From: Methylobacterium dankookense
GTDB lineage: Bacteria > Pseudomonadota > Alphaproteobacteria > Rhizobiales > Beijerinckiaceae
Direction of reading: 5' to 3'
DNA length: 64,000 nucleotides
NCBI RefSeq assembly: GCF_902141855.1
Contig: NZ_CABFVH010000003.1
Location: forward strand, 62,001-126,000
Shown here: one piece after another, positions 51,203-63,487 of the stretch
How the letters are laid out: each line of letters starts with the position of its first letter
Position numbering within the stretch: position 1 is the first letter of the stretch
Notes under the pieces: model-generated
Database searches by the model: none
The model's input: the letters and a program-made list of their open reading frames with translations, nothing else
Told to the model about the DNA's origin: nothing
Translations under genes and position numbers: made by a program

Positions 51203-51637
51203 ATGACATCCACCGACGAGACGCCCGCCGGCTTCGAGCCGATCCACGATGTCGGCTTCATCGACCATGTCGGCCCGGTCTATCGGCGCGCGGACGGGGC
51301 CTACGGCTTCCGGGCCGCGCAGAAGCACGCCAACCTGATCCAGGTGGTGCATGGCGGCATGCTGATGAGCTTCGCCGACCGGGCGCTCGGTGAGACCGCC
51401 ATGGCCGCGGCCGATGGGGCCAATTGCGTGACCATCCAGATGGAGATGCAGTTCATCGACGTGGCCCGCCTCGGCGACTGGATCGAGGCGCGGCCGGAGG
51501 TGGTGCGGCGCACGGGCTCGCTGGTCTTCCTGCGCACCGACCTCCGGGCCGGCGAGCGCCGGGTCGCGGCGGCCACCGGCGTCTGGAAGATCCTGCGGCG
51601 CCGGCCCGATGCCGTGGCGCCCGAGCGCGCTAGCTGA
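51203..51637 (+). CDS. PaaI/YbgC-like hotdog-fold thioesterase
   Basis: A 144-residue protein of the hotdog fold: VVHGGMLMSFADRALGETAM (about 49-68) carries the HGG loop and catalytic acid of PaaI-type thioesterases. The sequence continues with VTIQMEMQFIDVARLGDWIE and VFLRTDLRAGERRVAAATGV, both typical. It hydrolyses an acyl-CoA; which one is unknown. The ATG at 51203 has only a weak ribosome site. It is followed 7 nt later by the DUF1285 gene, starting an apparent unit that runs to cca. Confidence 0.8.
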   Translation: MTSTDETPAGFEPIHDVGFIDHVGPVYRRADGAYGFRAAQKHANLIQVVHGGMLMSFADRALGETAMAAADGANCVTIQMEMQFIDVARLGDWIEARPEVVRRTGSLVFLRTDLRAGERRVAAATGVWKILRRRPDAVAPERAS

Positions 51638-51644
51638 GTCGCCC

Positions 51645-52229
51645 ATGGACGACGCGACACCGCAGGACCCGACCCTCGCCCGCCTCGGCGCAGCCCTCGG
51701 CAGCCTGCCCAAGCGCGGGCCCGCCCCCGTGGACCAGTGGAACCCGCCCTATTGCGGCGCCATCGACATCCGCATCGCCGCGGACGGAACGTGGTTCCAC
51801 AACGGCAGCCCGATCCGGCGGGACAAGATGGTCCGCCTGTTCGCCTCGATCCTGCGGGCGGAGCCAGACGGCAGCATCCGCCTCGTCACCCCCGTCGAGA
51901 GCGTCGGCATCAGCGTGGAGGACGCGCCCTTCGTCGCCGTCGAGATGGCGGTGGACGGGGAGGGCCCGGCGCGCCGCATCAGCTTCCGCACCAACGTGGA
52001 CGACCTCGTCGCGGTCGGGCCCGAGCACCCGCTGCGCTTCGCGGAGGGCGAATCGGGCGCCCTGAAGCCCTACCTGCTGGTGCGCGGCGGCCTCTGGGCG
52101 CTGGTGAGCCGCGCGCTGACCTACGACCTCGTCGAGATGGCCGAGGCGCGGGAGGTCGACGGGCAGAGCTGGCTCGGCGTGGCGGCCGGCGGCGCCTTCC
52201 ACCGCATCGCACCGGCCGAGGCGGCGTGA
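51645..52229 (+). CDS. DUF1285 family protein
   Basis: A 194-residue protein with the DUF1285 signature: PYCGAIDIRIAADGTWFHNG, the SPIRRDKMVRLFASILR segment, and TPVESVGISVEDAPFVAVEM. Members are conserved in alphaproteobacteria; structures exist but no enzymatic role is established. It lies between the thioesterase and Nudix genes and its stop overlaps the Nudix start (GTGA). Confidence 0.85.
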   Translation: MDDATPQDPTLARLGAALGSLPKRGPAPVDQWNPPYCGAIDIRIAADGTWFHNGSPIRRDKMVRLFASILRAEPDGSIRLVTPVESVGISVEDAPFVAVEMAVDGEGPARRISFRTNVDDLVAVGPEHPLRFAEGESGALKPYLLVRGGLWALVSRALTYDLVEMAEAREVDGQSWLGVAAGGAFHRIAPAEAA

Positions 52230-52882
52230 GCGTGGCCACGGTTCAAGTGTGGGACCGGGAGGCGAGCGCCTTCCTCGACCGCTGCGCAGAGGCCCTGCTG
52301 GCCGAGCCGCCGGGGCCCGACGACCCCACCTCGAACCCGCGCGGCGACCACAGCCTCGACCCGGACGGCAGCGCCGTGATCCCGCCGCCGCCCCATCGGC
52401 GCGCGGCGGTGCTGGTGCCCGTCGTCGCCCGCGCGGAGGGCCTCCGCCTCGTCCTGACCCAGCGCGCCGCGCATCTGCGCGACCATTCCGGCCAGATCGC
52501 CCTGCCCGGCGGCAAGATCGACCCCGCCGAGACGCCTCGCGAGGCGGCGTTCCGCGAGGCGCACGAGGAGATCGGCCTCGATCCCGATTCCGTGCGGGCG
52601 CTCGGCTATCTCGATCCCTATCTCTCGGCCACCGGCTTCCTGGTGAGCCCGGTGATCGGCTTGGTCGATTCGGCCGCGGGCTTCCGGCCGAACCCGGAGG
52701 AGGTCGCCGAGATCTTCGAGGTGCCGCTCCCCTTCCTGATGGACCGGGCGCGCTATCAGCTCCGCTCGCGCGAATGGCAGGGCCGCACGCGCTATTTCTA
52801 CGCCCTACCCTTCGGCGAGCGCATGATCTGGGGCGTCACGGCGGGCATCCTCAACAACCTGCGCGAGCGGCTGTCGCGATGA
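52226..52882 (+). CDS. Nudix hydrolase, CoA pyrophosphatase type
   Basis: A 218-residue Nudix hydrolase. The Nudix box GGKIDPAETPREAAFREAHE then EIGL is complete from residue 93. Immediately before it lies LTQRAAHLRDHSGQIALPGG, the CoA-pyrophosphatase signature of the NUDT7/YeaB group, which cleaves CoA or acyl-CoA to 3',5'-ADP and phosphopantetheine. The GTG at 52226 overlaps the DUF1285 stop. A CoA-related role fits the thioesterase upstream. Confidence 0.88.
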   Translation: MSVATVQVWDREASAFLDRCAEALLAEPPGPDDPTSNPRGDHSLDPDGSAVIPPPPHRRAAVLVPVVARAEGLRLVLTQRAAHLRDHSGQIALPGGKIDPAETPREAAFREAHEEIGLDPDSVRALGYLDPYLSATGFLVSPVIGLVDSAAGFRPNPEEVAEIFEVPLPFLMDRARYQLRSREWQGRTRYFYALPFGERMIWGVTAGILNNLRERLSR

Positions 52883-52918
52883 CGCGCGCGGATACGGCCG
52901 CACCCACCGGTACGCGGC

Positions 52919-53029
52919 TTCCCCTCCCCCTTGCGGGGAGGGGCCAGGGGTGGGGGTGGTTCAGGATGGAGCGTCGAGCGTTGTTCGGCACCACCCCCAC
53001 CTCCAACTCCTCCCCGCAAGGGGGAGGAG
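52919..53029. repeat. Long inverted repeat, first of three copies
   Basis: The left arm CCCCTCCCCCTTGCGGGGAG with GGGTGGGGGTGG pairs imperfectly with a right arm of CCACCCCCACCTCC and CCTCCCCGCAAGGGGGAGGA, with a central loop of about 30 nt. The arms are nested hairpins. Very similar elements lie at 55063 and 57617. It lies between the Nudix gene and the 53102 gene. Confidence 0.7.
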
Positions 53030-53101
53030 AGCGCGACGCCCTCGAAAAAGGTGTCGCATCCGCGCCGAGGATCGGAGCGCCGGCCCAAGGGTAGACCTCT
53101 C

Positions 53102-53359
53102 ATGCTGCGTCGCTTCATCGAAGAGTTCGCCCTCTTCCTCATCCCCTTCGCGCTCTTCTTCGCCTACCTGCTGCTGGCGGGGCGGAACCCGCTGCAGCGG
53201 GCGCATTGGGACCCGCACACCCTGCGCCTCGTCCTGGCCGGACTCGCCATCGTGATCGCCTCCCTCGTCTGGTCGGGCCTGTTCTCCGAGCGCAGCAGCG
53301 GCGGCTACGTGCCCTCGCACATGGAGAACGGGCGGCTCGTGCCGGGGCAGTTCCGCTGA
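53102..53359 (+). CDS. Small two-helix membrane protein (DUF6111-like)
   Basis: An 85-residue protein with two membrane helices (residues 9-27, FALFLIPFALFFAYLLLAG; and 42-62, LRLVLAGLAIVIASLVWSGL) and a hydrophilic end PSHMENGRLVPGQFR. The ending and length match small membrane proteins found before cca in alphaproteobacteria. It overlaps the cca start (TGATG). Function unknown. Confidence 0.7.
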   Translation: MLRRFIEEFALFLIPFALFFAYLLLAGRNPLQRAHWDPHTLRLVLAGLAIVIASLVWSGLFSERSSGGYVPSHMENGRLVPGQFR

Positions 53360-54564
53360 TGCGCGTGCTCGACCCCGCCGGGCTGGCGCGCCTGCGCGGG
53401 CGGCCCGGCGTCGCGGCCGTGCTCGCGGCCCTCGATGCGCCCGGCGCCGAGACCCGGCTCGTCGGCGGCTGCGTGCGCGACGCGCTGCTCGGGCACGACG
53501 CCGCCGACATCGACTGCGCCACCACCCATCTCCCCGAGGCGGTGATGGCACGGGCCGGGGCTGCTGGGCTCAAGGCGGTGCCGACCGGAATCGAGCACGG
53601 CACCGTCACGCTGGTGGCGGACGGGGCGCCGATCGAGGTCACGACCCTGCGCGAGGACGTGGAGACGGACGGGCGCCGCGCGGTGGTGCGCTTCGGCGGC
53701 GACTTCGCGCGCGACGCCGAGCGGCGCGACTTCACGGTGAACGCGCTCTCGCTCGATGCGGGCGGGCGCCTGCACGACACGACCGGCGGCGTCGAGGATC
53801 TGCGTACCGGCCGCGTGCGCTTCATCGGCGATCCGGCGACGCGCATCCGCGAGGACGCGTTGCGCATCCTGCGCTTCTTCCGCTTCCACGCCCGGTTCGG
53901 GCAGGGCGCGCCGGACGGGCCGGCGCTCGCCGCCTGCATCGCGGCGCGCGACGACCTCGACCGGCTCTCGCGCGAGCGGGTGCGGGCGGAGTTCCTGAAG
54001 CTGCTGGAGGCGCCGGGCGCCGTCACGATGGTCGCGACCCTGAGCGAGACCGGGTTGCTCGCCCGCATCACCGGCGGCGTCGGCGAGGTCGGCCGGCTCG
54101 CCCGGGCGCAGTTCCTGCCGCTCGGCGCCCTCGCGGTCGCGGTGCCGGAGGATGCGGAGCGCCTGCGCGAGCGGCTGCGCCTCTCGAACGGCGAGCACGC
54201 CGCCCTCGACCGCTACGCCCGGGCGCTCGGCGCGGCGCGGAACCGGGCGGCGCTCGATGCCGGGGCGATCCGCGCGCTCGCCGCCGAGCACGGCGTCGAG
54301 GCCGTCGATGCAGCGCTCGCAGTGCTCGCCGGCGAGCCGCGCCCGAGCCTGCCCGCGGACATCCCTGCCCTTCTGGACGATCTCCGCGCCGGGCCGCCTC
54401 TCGCCCTGCCGGTGACGGGCGCCGATCTCGTCGCCCGCGGGCTGGCGCCGGGCCGCGGCATCGGCCGGGCCCTCACCCGGGCCCGGGCGCGCTGGCTGGC
54501 GCTCGGCTGCCCGATGGACGCGGCGGCGCGCGCCATGCTGATCGCGCACGCGCTGGAGACATGA
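53359..54564 (+). CDS. cca: CCA-adding tRNA nucleotidyltransferase / poly(A) polymerase family
   Basis: A 401-residue class II nucleotidyltransferase. Motif A is RLVGGCVRDALLGHDAADID with catalytic Asp50 and Asp52; motif B is RRDFTVNAL; the FIGDPATRIREDALRILRFFRFHARFG block is the neck/body region. It adds or repairs the CCA end of tRNAs. It is shorter than the HD-domain CCA enzymes and has no HD phosphohydrolase domain. The ATG overlaps the upstream stop. Confidence 0.9.
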   Translation: MRVLDPAGLARLRGRPGVAAVLAALDAPGAETRLVGGCVRDALLGHDAADIDCATTHLPEAVMARAGAAGLKAVPTGIEHGTVTLVADGAPIEVTTLREDVETDGRRAVVRFGGDFARDAERRDFTVNALSLDAGGRLHDTTGGVEDLRTGRVRFIGDPATRIREDALRILRFFRFHARFGQGAPDGPALAACIAARDDLDRLSRERVRAEFLKLLEAPGAVTMVATLSETGLLARITGGVGEVGRLARAQFLPLGALAVAVPEDAERLRERLRLSNGEHAALDRYARALGAARNRAALDAGAIRALAAEHGVEAVDAALAVLAGEPRPSLPADIPALLDDLRAGPPLALPVTGADLVARGLAPGRGIGRALTRARARWLALGCPMDAAARAMLIAHALET

Positions 54565-54567
54565 GAA

Positions 54568-54607
54568 AGCCCGCCGCGGCCGATCCGTAAGGATGGCCGG
54601 GCGGGCT
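54568..54607. terminator. Bidirectional terminator between cca and atpC
   Basis: AGCCCGCC pairs with GGCGGGCT around a 24-nt loop that contains further pairing (GGCC/GGCC). It lies 4 nt after the cca stop and about 28 nt after the atpC stop on the other strand, between convergent genes. Confidence 0.6.
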
Positions 54608-54634
54608 GTCCCGAACCCGAATCGGCGTGCGCGA

Positions 54635-55036
54635 TCAGAGCTTGAGGAGAACCTTGGTCTCCTGGAGCTGCACGATCTGCGCGTTCAGCTCCTGGCGCTT
54701 CTGCTGGTCCTCGGTGGCGTCGCGGGCGAGCTCGGCCGCCTCGATGTCCCGGTCGATCGATTCGGGGGTCAGCTCCTCGATCGGGGCGGCGCGCTCGGCC
54801 AGCACCGTGCAGGAGGTCGGCCCGATATCGGCGAAGCCGCCGCGCACGTAGATGCGCTTGCCGTTGCCCTGGCCCTCGGTGACCACGATGACGCCGACGC
54901 GCAGCGTGGTGATGACGGGGGCGTGGCCCGGCAGGACCGTCATCTCGCCCTCGGTCCCCGGAAGCTGAACCGCCTCGACGGCGCCCGAATACAGGGTCCG
55001 CTCGGGGCCGACGAAATCGAACTGGAAGGTGGCCAT
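54635..55036 (-). CDS. atpC: F1 ATP synthase subunit epsilon
   Basis: A 133-residue subunit of the rotor stalk that links gamma to the c ring and restrains ATP hydrolysis. The N-terminal beta sandwich has FVGPERTLYSGAVEAVQLPG and EGEMTVLPGHAPVITTLRVG; a C-terminal two-helix arm follows. Alphaproteobacterial type. It is separated from atpD by a long inverted repeat (55063-55176). It is the last gene of the atpHAGDC unit. Confidence 0.95.
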   Translation of the reverse strand: MATFQFDFVGPERTLYSGAVEAVQLPGTEGEMTVLPGHAPVITTLRVGVIVVTEGQGNGKRIYVRGGFADIGPTSCTVLAERAAPIEELTPESIDRDIEAAELARDATEDQQKRQELNAQIVQLQETKVLLKL

Positions 55037-55062
55037 CTGAAGCTTTCCGGGATCTGGGTCGC

Positions 55063-55176
55063 CCTCTCCTCCCCCTTGCGGGGAGGAGCCGGAGGTGGGG
55101 GTGATGCAGGAGAGGCCGTGACGCCCAAGCCTGCGCGACCCCAACCCCTACCCCCTCCCCGCAAGGGGGGAGGGGA
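55063..55176. repeat. Long inverted repeat between atpD and atpC
   Basis: CCTCTCCTCCCCCTTGCGGGG with GGTGGGGGT pairs with ACCCCTACCCCCTCCCC and GCAAGGGGGGAGGGG. It fills the whole 150-bp gap between two genes of the operon. Same family as 52919 and 57617. Confidence 0.7.
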
Positions 55177-55186
55177 CGTGCTCGCC

Positions 55187-56653
<1,467 letters not shown>

Positions 56654-56706
56654 CTACCCTTCGATGCGTGTGCGGTCGGGGCGCCGGGGCGCCCGCTTCG
56701 TTTCGG

Positions 56707-57588
56707 TCAGAGCGCTTCCGCGCCCGAGATGATCTCGATGAGTTCCTTGGTGATCATGGCCTGACGCGTGCGGTTGTAGACCAGCGTCTGCTTCTTGATC
56801 ATCTCGCCCGCGTTGCGCGTGGCGGAATCCATGGCGCTCATGCGCGCGCCCTGCTCGGAGGCCGCGTTCTCCAGGAGCGCGCGGAAGATCTGGACGGTCA
56901 GGTTCTTCGGCAGCAGCGTCTCGAGGATCGCCTCTTCGGAGGGCTCGAATTCCAGCGCCGCGTCGGAGCCGGGGCCCTTGGCGTCGGCCTCGGGGAGCTC
57001 GGCCGGGATGATCTTCTGCGCCGTGGGGATCTGCGAGATCACCGAGCGGAACTCGGAGTAGAACAGGGTCGCCACGTCGAACTCGCCGGCATCGAAGCGG
57101 GCGAGGATGTCGTCGGCGATCTCGGCGGCGAACTCGTAGTCGACCGGCTTGTTGCCGCGGATGTCGCGCGAGGCGACGATCTGCTCGCGGAACTGGCGGC
57201 GGAGCACGTCGAGGCCCTTCTTGCCCACCGTGATGATCTTCACGGTCTTGCCCTCGGCGATCAGCCGGTTGGCATGGTCGCGGGCGAGACGCGCGATCGA
57301 GGAGTTGAAGGCGCCGGCCAGACCCCGGTCGCCGGTGCAGACGACGAGCAGGTGCGTCTGCTCGGAGCCGGTGCCCGACAGGAGGCGCGGCGCGCCGACG
57401 CCGCCGATCAGGCCGCCCGCGAGGTTGCCGAGCACCGCCGCCATCTTCTCGGCATAGGGGCGCCCGCTCTCGGCGGCGATCTGCGCCCGCCGCAGCTTGG
57501 CGGCGGCGACCATCTGCATGGCCTTGGTGATCTTCTGCGTCGCCTTCACCGAGGTGATGCGGTTGCGCAGATCCTTCAAACTCGGCAT
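56707..57588 (-). CDS. atpG: F1 ATP synthase subunit gamma
   Basis: A 293-residue central-stalk subunit. The N-terminal helix [20 protein letters not shown] and the C-terminal helix [20 protein letters not shown]-type ending (position about 268-293) are the two long helices inside the alpha3beta3 ring. [15 protein letters not shown] (about 83-97) is the family signature. It is 59 nt upstream of atpD and is separated from atpA by a long inverted repeat. Confidence 0.96.
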   Translation of the reverse strand: MPSLKDLRNRITSVKATQKITKAMQMVAAAKLRRAQIAAESGRPYAEKMAAVLGNLAGGLIGGVGAPRLLSGTGSEQTHLLVVCTGDRGLAGAFNSSIARLARDHANRLIAEGKTVKIITVGKKGLDVLRRQFREQIVASRDIRGNKPVDYEFAAEIADDILARFDAGEFDVATLFYSEFRSVISQIPTAQKIIPAELPEADAKGPGSDAALEFEPSEEAILETLLPKNLTVQIFRALLENAASEQGARMSAMDSATRNAGEMIKKQTLVYNRTRQAMITKELIEIISGAEAL

Positions 57589-57616
57589 CGGGCGGCGTCC
57601 AGATCCGTTCGGAAGA

Positions 57617-57732
57617 GCCTCTCCTCCCCCTTAGCGGGGAGGAGCCGGAGGTGGGGGTTGGTGCGGGATGGCGTCGCGGAGCCTTGCGGGCACCGTCACC
57701 ATCCCCGCCCCCTCGCCCCGCAGGGGGAGGGA
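57617..57732. repeat. Long inverted repeat between atpA and atpG
   Basis: GCCTCTCCTCCCCCTTAGCG with GGAGGTGGGGGTTGG pairs imperfectly with CACCATCCCCGCCCCC and CGCCCCGCAGGGGGAGGG. It fills the gap between two genes of the operon. Same family as 52919 and 55063, with a different spacer. Confidence 0.7.
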
Positions 57733-57746
57733 AAGCCCGTCCGGGC

Positions 57747-59288
<1,542 letters not shown>

Positions 59289-59333
59289 TTACAAATCGAA
59301 TTCAGTCAGGGCGTCGGCGTTGCGGTCCCGCTT

Positions 59334-59906
59334 TCAGCGGGCTTCCCGCATCGCCAGGCGGATTCCGTTGAGCTTCGTGCGCAGCGAAGCGTCGACCATG
59401 CGCGAGCCCATCTTCACGACGAGGCCGCCGATCAGGCTCGGATCGACATGGAGGTCGACGTCGATCTCGGCCTTCGCGATCTCGCGGAGCGCGGCCTTGA
59501 TCTCGGTCAGCACCGCGTCGGAGGGCTTCTCGGCCACGCGCACCTCGGCGCGGACGATGCCCTTCGACTCGCGCACCAGGGCGCGGAAGACGGCGATCAT
59601 GTCCGGCAGGGCGAACAGACGGCGGTTGGCGGCGGCGAGGCGAATGAAGTTGGCGGCGAGCCCCTTGATGCCGGCCTTCCCGACCACGGCACCGATGGCA
59701 GCGGCCTGCTGCTCGGCGGTGAAGACGGGGCTCTTCACGAGGCGGCGGAGATCGGCGCTCTCGCGCAGCAGCGCGTCGAACGTGTCGAGATCGGCGGCGA
59801 CCGCATCGACTTGGCCACCCTCGCGGGCCAACTCGAACAGGGCGGAAGCGTAGCGGCCCGCCATGCCTGCGACGAGGGACCCTGCCTCGGAACCGTTCTG
59901 CGCCAC
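59334..59906 (-). CDS. atpH: F1 ATP synthase subunit delta
   Basis: A 190-residue peripheral-stalk subunit that ties F1 to the b subunits. SLVAGMAGRYASALFELARE opens the N-terminal domain, and the C-terminal region contains VRAEVRVAEKPSDAVLTEIK and DPSLIGGLVVKMGSRMVDAS, typical of delta. The GTG start at 59906 is used. It is the first gene of the atpHAGDC unit; F0 genes are elsewhere, as usual in alphaproteobacteria. Confidence 0.95.
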   Translation of the reverse strand: MAQNGSEAGSLVAGMAGRYASALFELAREGGQVDAVAADLDTFDALLRESADLRRLVKSPVFTAEQQAAAIGAVVGKAGIKGLAANFIRLAAANRRLFALPDMIAVFRALVRESKGIVRAEVRVAEKPSDAVLTEIKAALREIAKAEIDVDLHVDPSLIGGLVVKMGSRMVDASLRTKLNGIRLAMREAR

Positions 59907-60315
59907 CCGTCGCTCTCTCTTGCCTTGCCCGCGGTTCCGGCCGGGCCAGGCCCGATCAGGGGCTCGGTGGGGAGACCGCAGGAGATGGGATTGTGCCGCG
60001 CGGCCGGGTGCATAGTGCTCCCTGCCCGGCGCGGCGACCGCCTAGCATGGCAACACGGTGGCACGCAAGGCGAGGCGGGAGGCCGCGACGGATCGTTCCG
60101 CCATATGGTTGCGACGCCCGGGCGCAGGCCGGTAGCCGGCTCAGCGCGATTGCCCTCCCCCTTTGCGAGAGAGAATTGCCCCTGCGTCCAAGAGGGTTCG
60201 GGAAGGGGAACCCGCGTCGGAACGCACGCAGGACCCGCGACAGGCTCTCTCTCCCATTCGGGAGAGGGGACCCGCGCCTGATCCTGAAAACCAGCGATGC
60301 GCGTAGGCGACCGCC
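59907..60315. other. 409-bp gap upstream of atpH, containing hairpin repeats
   Basis: It presumably holds the atp promoter. From about 60155 it contains a degenerate copy of the CCTCCCCC-type repeat (CCCTCCCCCTTTGCG) and, at 60249-60266, the hairpin CTCTCCC-ATTC-GGGAGAG followed by GGACCCGCG, the inverse of the 26602 element. No gene is supported. Confidence 0.5.
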
Positions 60316-60450
60316 CTACCGCCGCCGGCCCCGGCCCTCGCTGATCCGGCTCGCGAGGCTGCGCACCGGGGTCTCGATCCTCTCGGCCACGAGCACGCCG
60401 GCGATGACGGCGGCGGTCATCGCGAGAAGCTGGGCGATCAGGGCGTGCAT
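60316..60450 (-). CDS. Small membrane protein
   Basis: A 44-residue protein with one membrane helix (residues 2-22, HALIAQLLAMTAAVIAGVLV) and a basic cytosolic tail (VRSLASRISEGRGRRR). The ATG at 60450 has only a weak ribosome site. No family is recognised; the helix-plus-basic-tail pattern supports a real gene, modestly. Confidence 0.45.
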   Translation of the reverse strand: MHALIAQLLAMTAAVIAGVLVAERIETPVRSLASRISEGRGRRR

Positions 60451-60574
60451 GGTCTGTCCACAGGTTCGGTCCGGAGCCGGCTCGGGCCCAGGAAAACCTT
60501 AGCCGCGAAACCCTCTCGATTCTTGAACGGCCAGGCTTGACCGGAGCTTGCCCCGCCCTACCGCCGCCGTGACG

Positions 60575-60619
60575 CGCGCTCTTTCGCCGGACCGGTGTCC
60601 ATTTCGGCTCAAGAGCGCG
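60575..60619 (-). repeat. Half copy of the two-hairpin repeat, reversed
   Basis: CGCGCTCTT pairs with AAGAGCGCG as outer stem, and GCCG with CGGC inside, around the conserved CCGGTGTCC loop. Read on the minus strand it matches hairpin 1 of the 50991 copy with a third version of the outer stem. No hairpin 2 was found. It lies just past the end of the dsbA-like gene. Confidence 0.6.
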
Positions 60620-60625
60620 AGCCCC

Positions 60626-61318
60626 TCAGCAGGCGAGCTTGTCGCAGCGGCGGGTGCTGGCGATCATCCGCGCGAGGGAGCGGACGCCGGGATGGCCGAG
60701 GATTCCGGCATTTCCGAGGACGTAGGAGGGCGTCGCGTAGAGGCCGAGATCGGCCGCCATGCGCATGTGGCTGCGCAGGGCCTCGCGCACGGCGTCGCTG
60801 TCGGCGACCGCCTCGATCTCGGCGGCCGGCACGCCGAGGCCGCCCGCGACCTCCAGGGCGCCCGGCCCGTCGATCCGGCCGGGCTTGCCGAGCAGCTTGG
60901 CGTAGAAGCCCCAGGCGGCCTCGGCGCCGAGCCGGCGCTGCACGGCGAGCATCACCTTGGCGGCCTGCGCCGATTGCGGCGACAGGATCGGGTTGTGCAC
61001 GAGGCCGATCCGCAGGGCGGCGTCGCTCTCGTGCAGCGAGACCATGTCGGCGGCGGCCTTGCGGCACCAGGGGCAGTTGAAGTCGAAGAACTCGTAGAGC
61101 GCCGTCTCGGCCTCGCGGGAGCCGGCATAGGTCACGCCCTTCATCGCCGGGATCTGGCCGGTGATCTCGCCGGGCAGGATGGAGTTGGCCACCGCCTTGC
61201 CCTCGTCGTTGGCGACGGGCACGCGCTGCCCATAGGACTGGGCGCGGGCGAGGCTTGCGGTGAGGCCAGCGGCGAGGCCGGCGGAGGCGACGAGGAAGCG
61301 GCGGCGGTCGAAGGGCAT
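60626..61318 (-). CDS. Periplasmic DsbA-family thiol:disulfide protein
   Basis: A 230-residue exported protein with a Tat-like signal (FDRRRFLVASAGLAAG, cleavage near ARAQ). The thioredoxin-fold active site is CPWC at 82-85 (FFDFNCPWCRKAA), followed by the helical insertion and a cis-Pro loop in YATPSYVLGN. Such DsbA/DsbG-like proteins catalyse disulfide exchange in exported proteins. An unpaired Cys near the C-terminus (RRCDKLAC) is unusual. It lies beside another DsbA-fold gene. Confidence 0.82.
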   Translation of the reverse strand: MPFDRRRFLVASAGLAAGLTASLARAQSYGQRVPVANDEGKAVANSILPGEITGQIPAMKGVTYAGSREAETALYEFFDFNCPWCRKAAADMVSLHESDAALRIGLVHNPILSPQSAQAAKVMLAVQRRLGAEAAWGFYAKLLGKPGRIDGPGALEVAGGLGVPAAEIEAVADSDAVREALRSHMRMAADLGLYATPSYVLGNAGILGHPGVRSLARMIASTRRCDKLAC

Positions 61319-61369
61319 GCCCGGCAGGTCCCGAGGGTCAGGAGCCGCCCTTCTAGCCGAGGATATGGC

Positions 61370-61996
61370 CTAACGGAGGCCGCCGGAGCGCTCGCCGACC
61401 GCCCAGGCCAGCGCCTGTTCCAGCCGGTCGTTGCCCCAGAACAGCTCGCCGTCCTCGGTGAGGAAGCTCGGCGCGCCGTAGATGCCGCGCGAGCGCGCCT
61501 CCTCGCCGGCCACCCGCAGGCGCGTCTTGTTCGCCTCGGCGCTCGCAGCCTTGAGGGTCTGGGTGCCGTCGAGCCCGAGCGAATCGAGGATGCCGATCAC
61601 CGCGGCCGGCTCGGCGATGGAGCGCCCCTCCGCGAAGCTCGCCGTGTAGACCGCCTTCGAGAAGGGCACGAGCCAGTCCTCGCCCTGGCCGAGGACGGCC
61701 GCGCGGGTGGCGCTGAGGCTGTTCTGCGGGAAGGGATCGGGCTTGGTCAGGGCCGGCAGGCCGAGCCGCGCGGCCTCCCGCTCCACGTCGCGCCACATGT
61801 TGCGGCCCTTGGCCGGGTAGAGGTTGAAGGGCGAGGAGGTCCAGCCCTGCGCCGCGAAGATCGGGCCGAGCAGGAAGGGCCGCCAGCGCACGGCGACGCC
61901 GGCCTCGGCCGCAGCCGCCTCCATCCGCATGGCGGCGAGGTAGGAATAGGTCGAGGCGAACTCGTACCAGAACTCGATGGCTGGCTGGCGGGCCAT
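61370..61996 (-). CDS. 2-hydroxychromene-2-carboxylate isomerase-like protein (DsbA fold)
   Basis: A 208-residue cytoplasmic protein of the DsbA/GST-kappa fold. It opens with [20 protein letters not shown], where Ser replaces the redox cysteines as in 2-hydroxychromene-2-carboxylate isomerases, and ends with the [20 protein letters not shown] block of that family. These enzymes act on glutathione-dependent isomerisations in aromatic breakdown; the substrate here is unknown. Confidence 0.82.
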   Translation of the reverse strand: MARQPAIEFWYEFASTYSYLAAMRMEAAAAEAGVAVRWRPFLLGPIFAAQGWTSSPFNLYPAKGRNMWRDVEREAARLGLPALTKPDPFPQNSLSATRAAVLGQGEDWLVPFSKAVYTASFAEGRSIAEPAAVIGILDSLGLDGTQTLKAASAEANKTRLRVAGEEARSRGIYGAPSFLTEDGELFWGNDRLEQALAWAVGERSGGLR

Positions 61997-62207
61997 GGGC
62001 GCAGCGTCTCCGCACGGGAGGGGTGAAGCAAGGAGCGAACCGGCCGGGGCGGAAGGCGGCGCGGCCCGAGGGAGTAGATGGGGCGCTCCCGGGCCGGGGC
62101 GAATCCCCCCGGCAGGGTCCGGCGGTTGCAGGCGCCGGATCCGCGCGATAAGCCGCCCGCGACCGCGACAGCCTGCCGCGACAGCCCGAAGACGACGGAA
62201 CCGCCCG

Positions 62208-63446
<1,239 letters not shown>

Positions 63447-63487
63447 GCGGCGCGACCCGGGCGGCGGCGCATCCGCCGCCCGGGCGA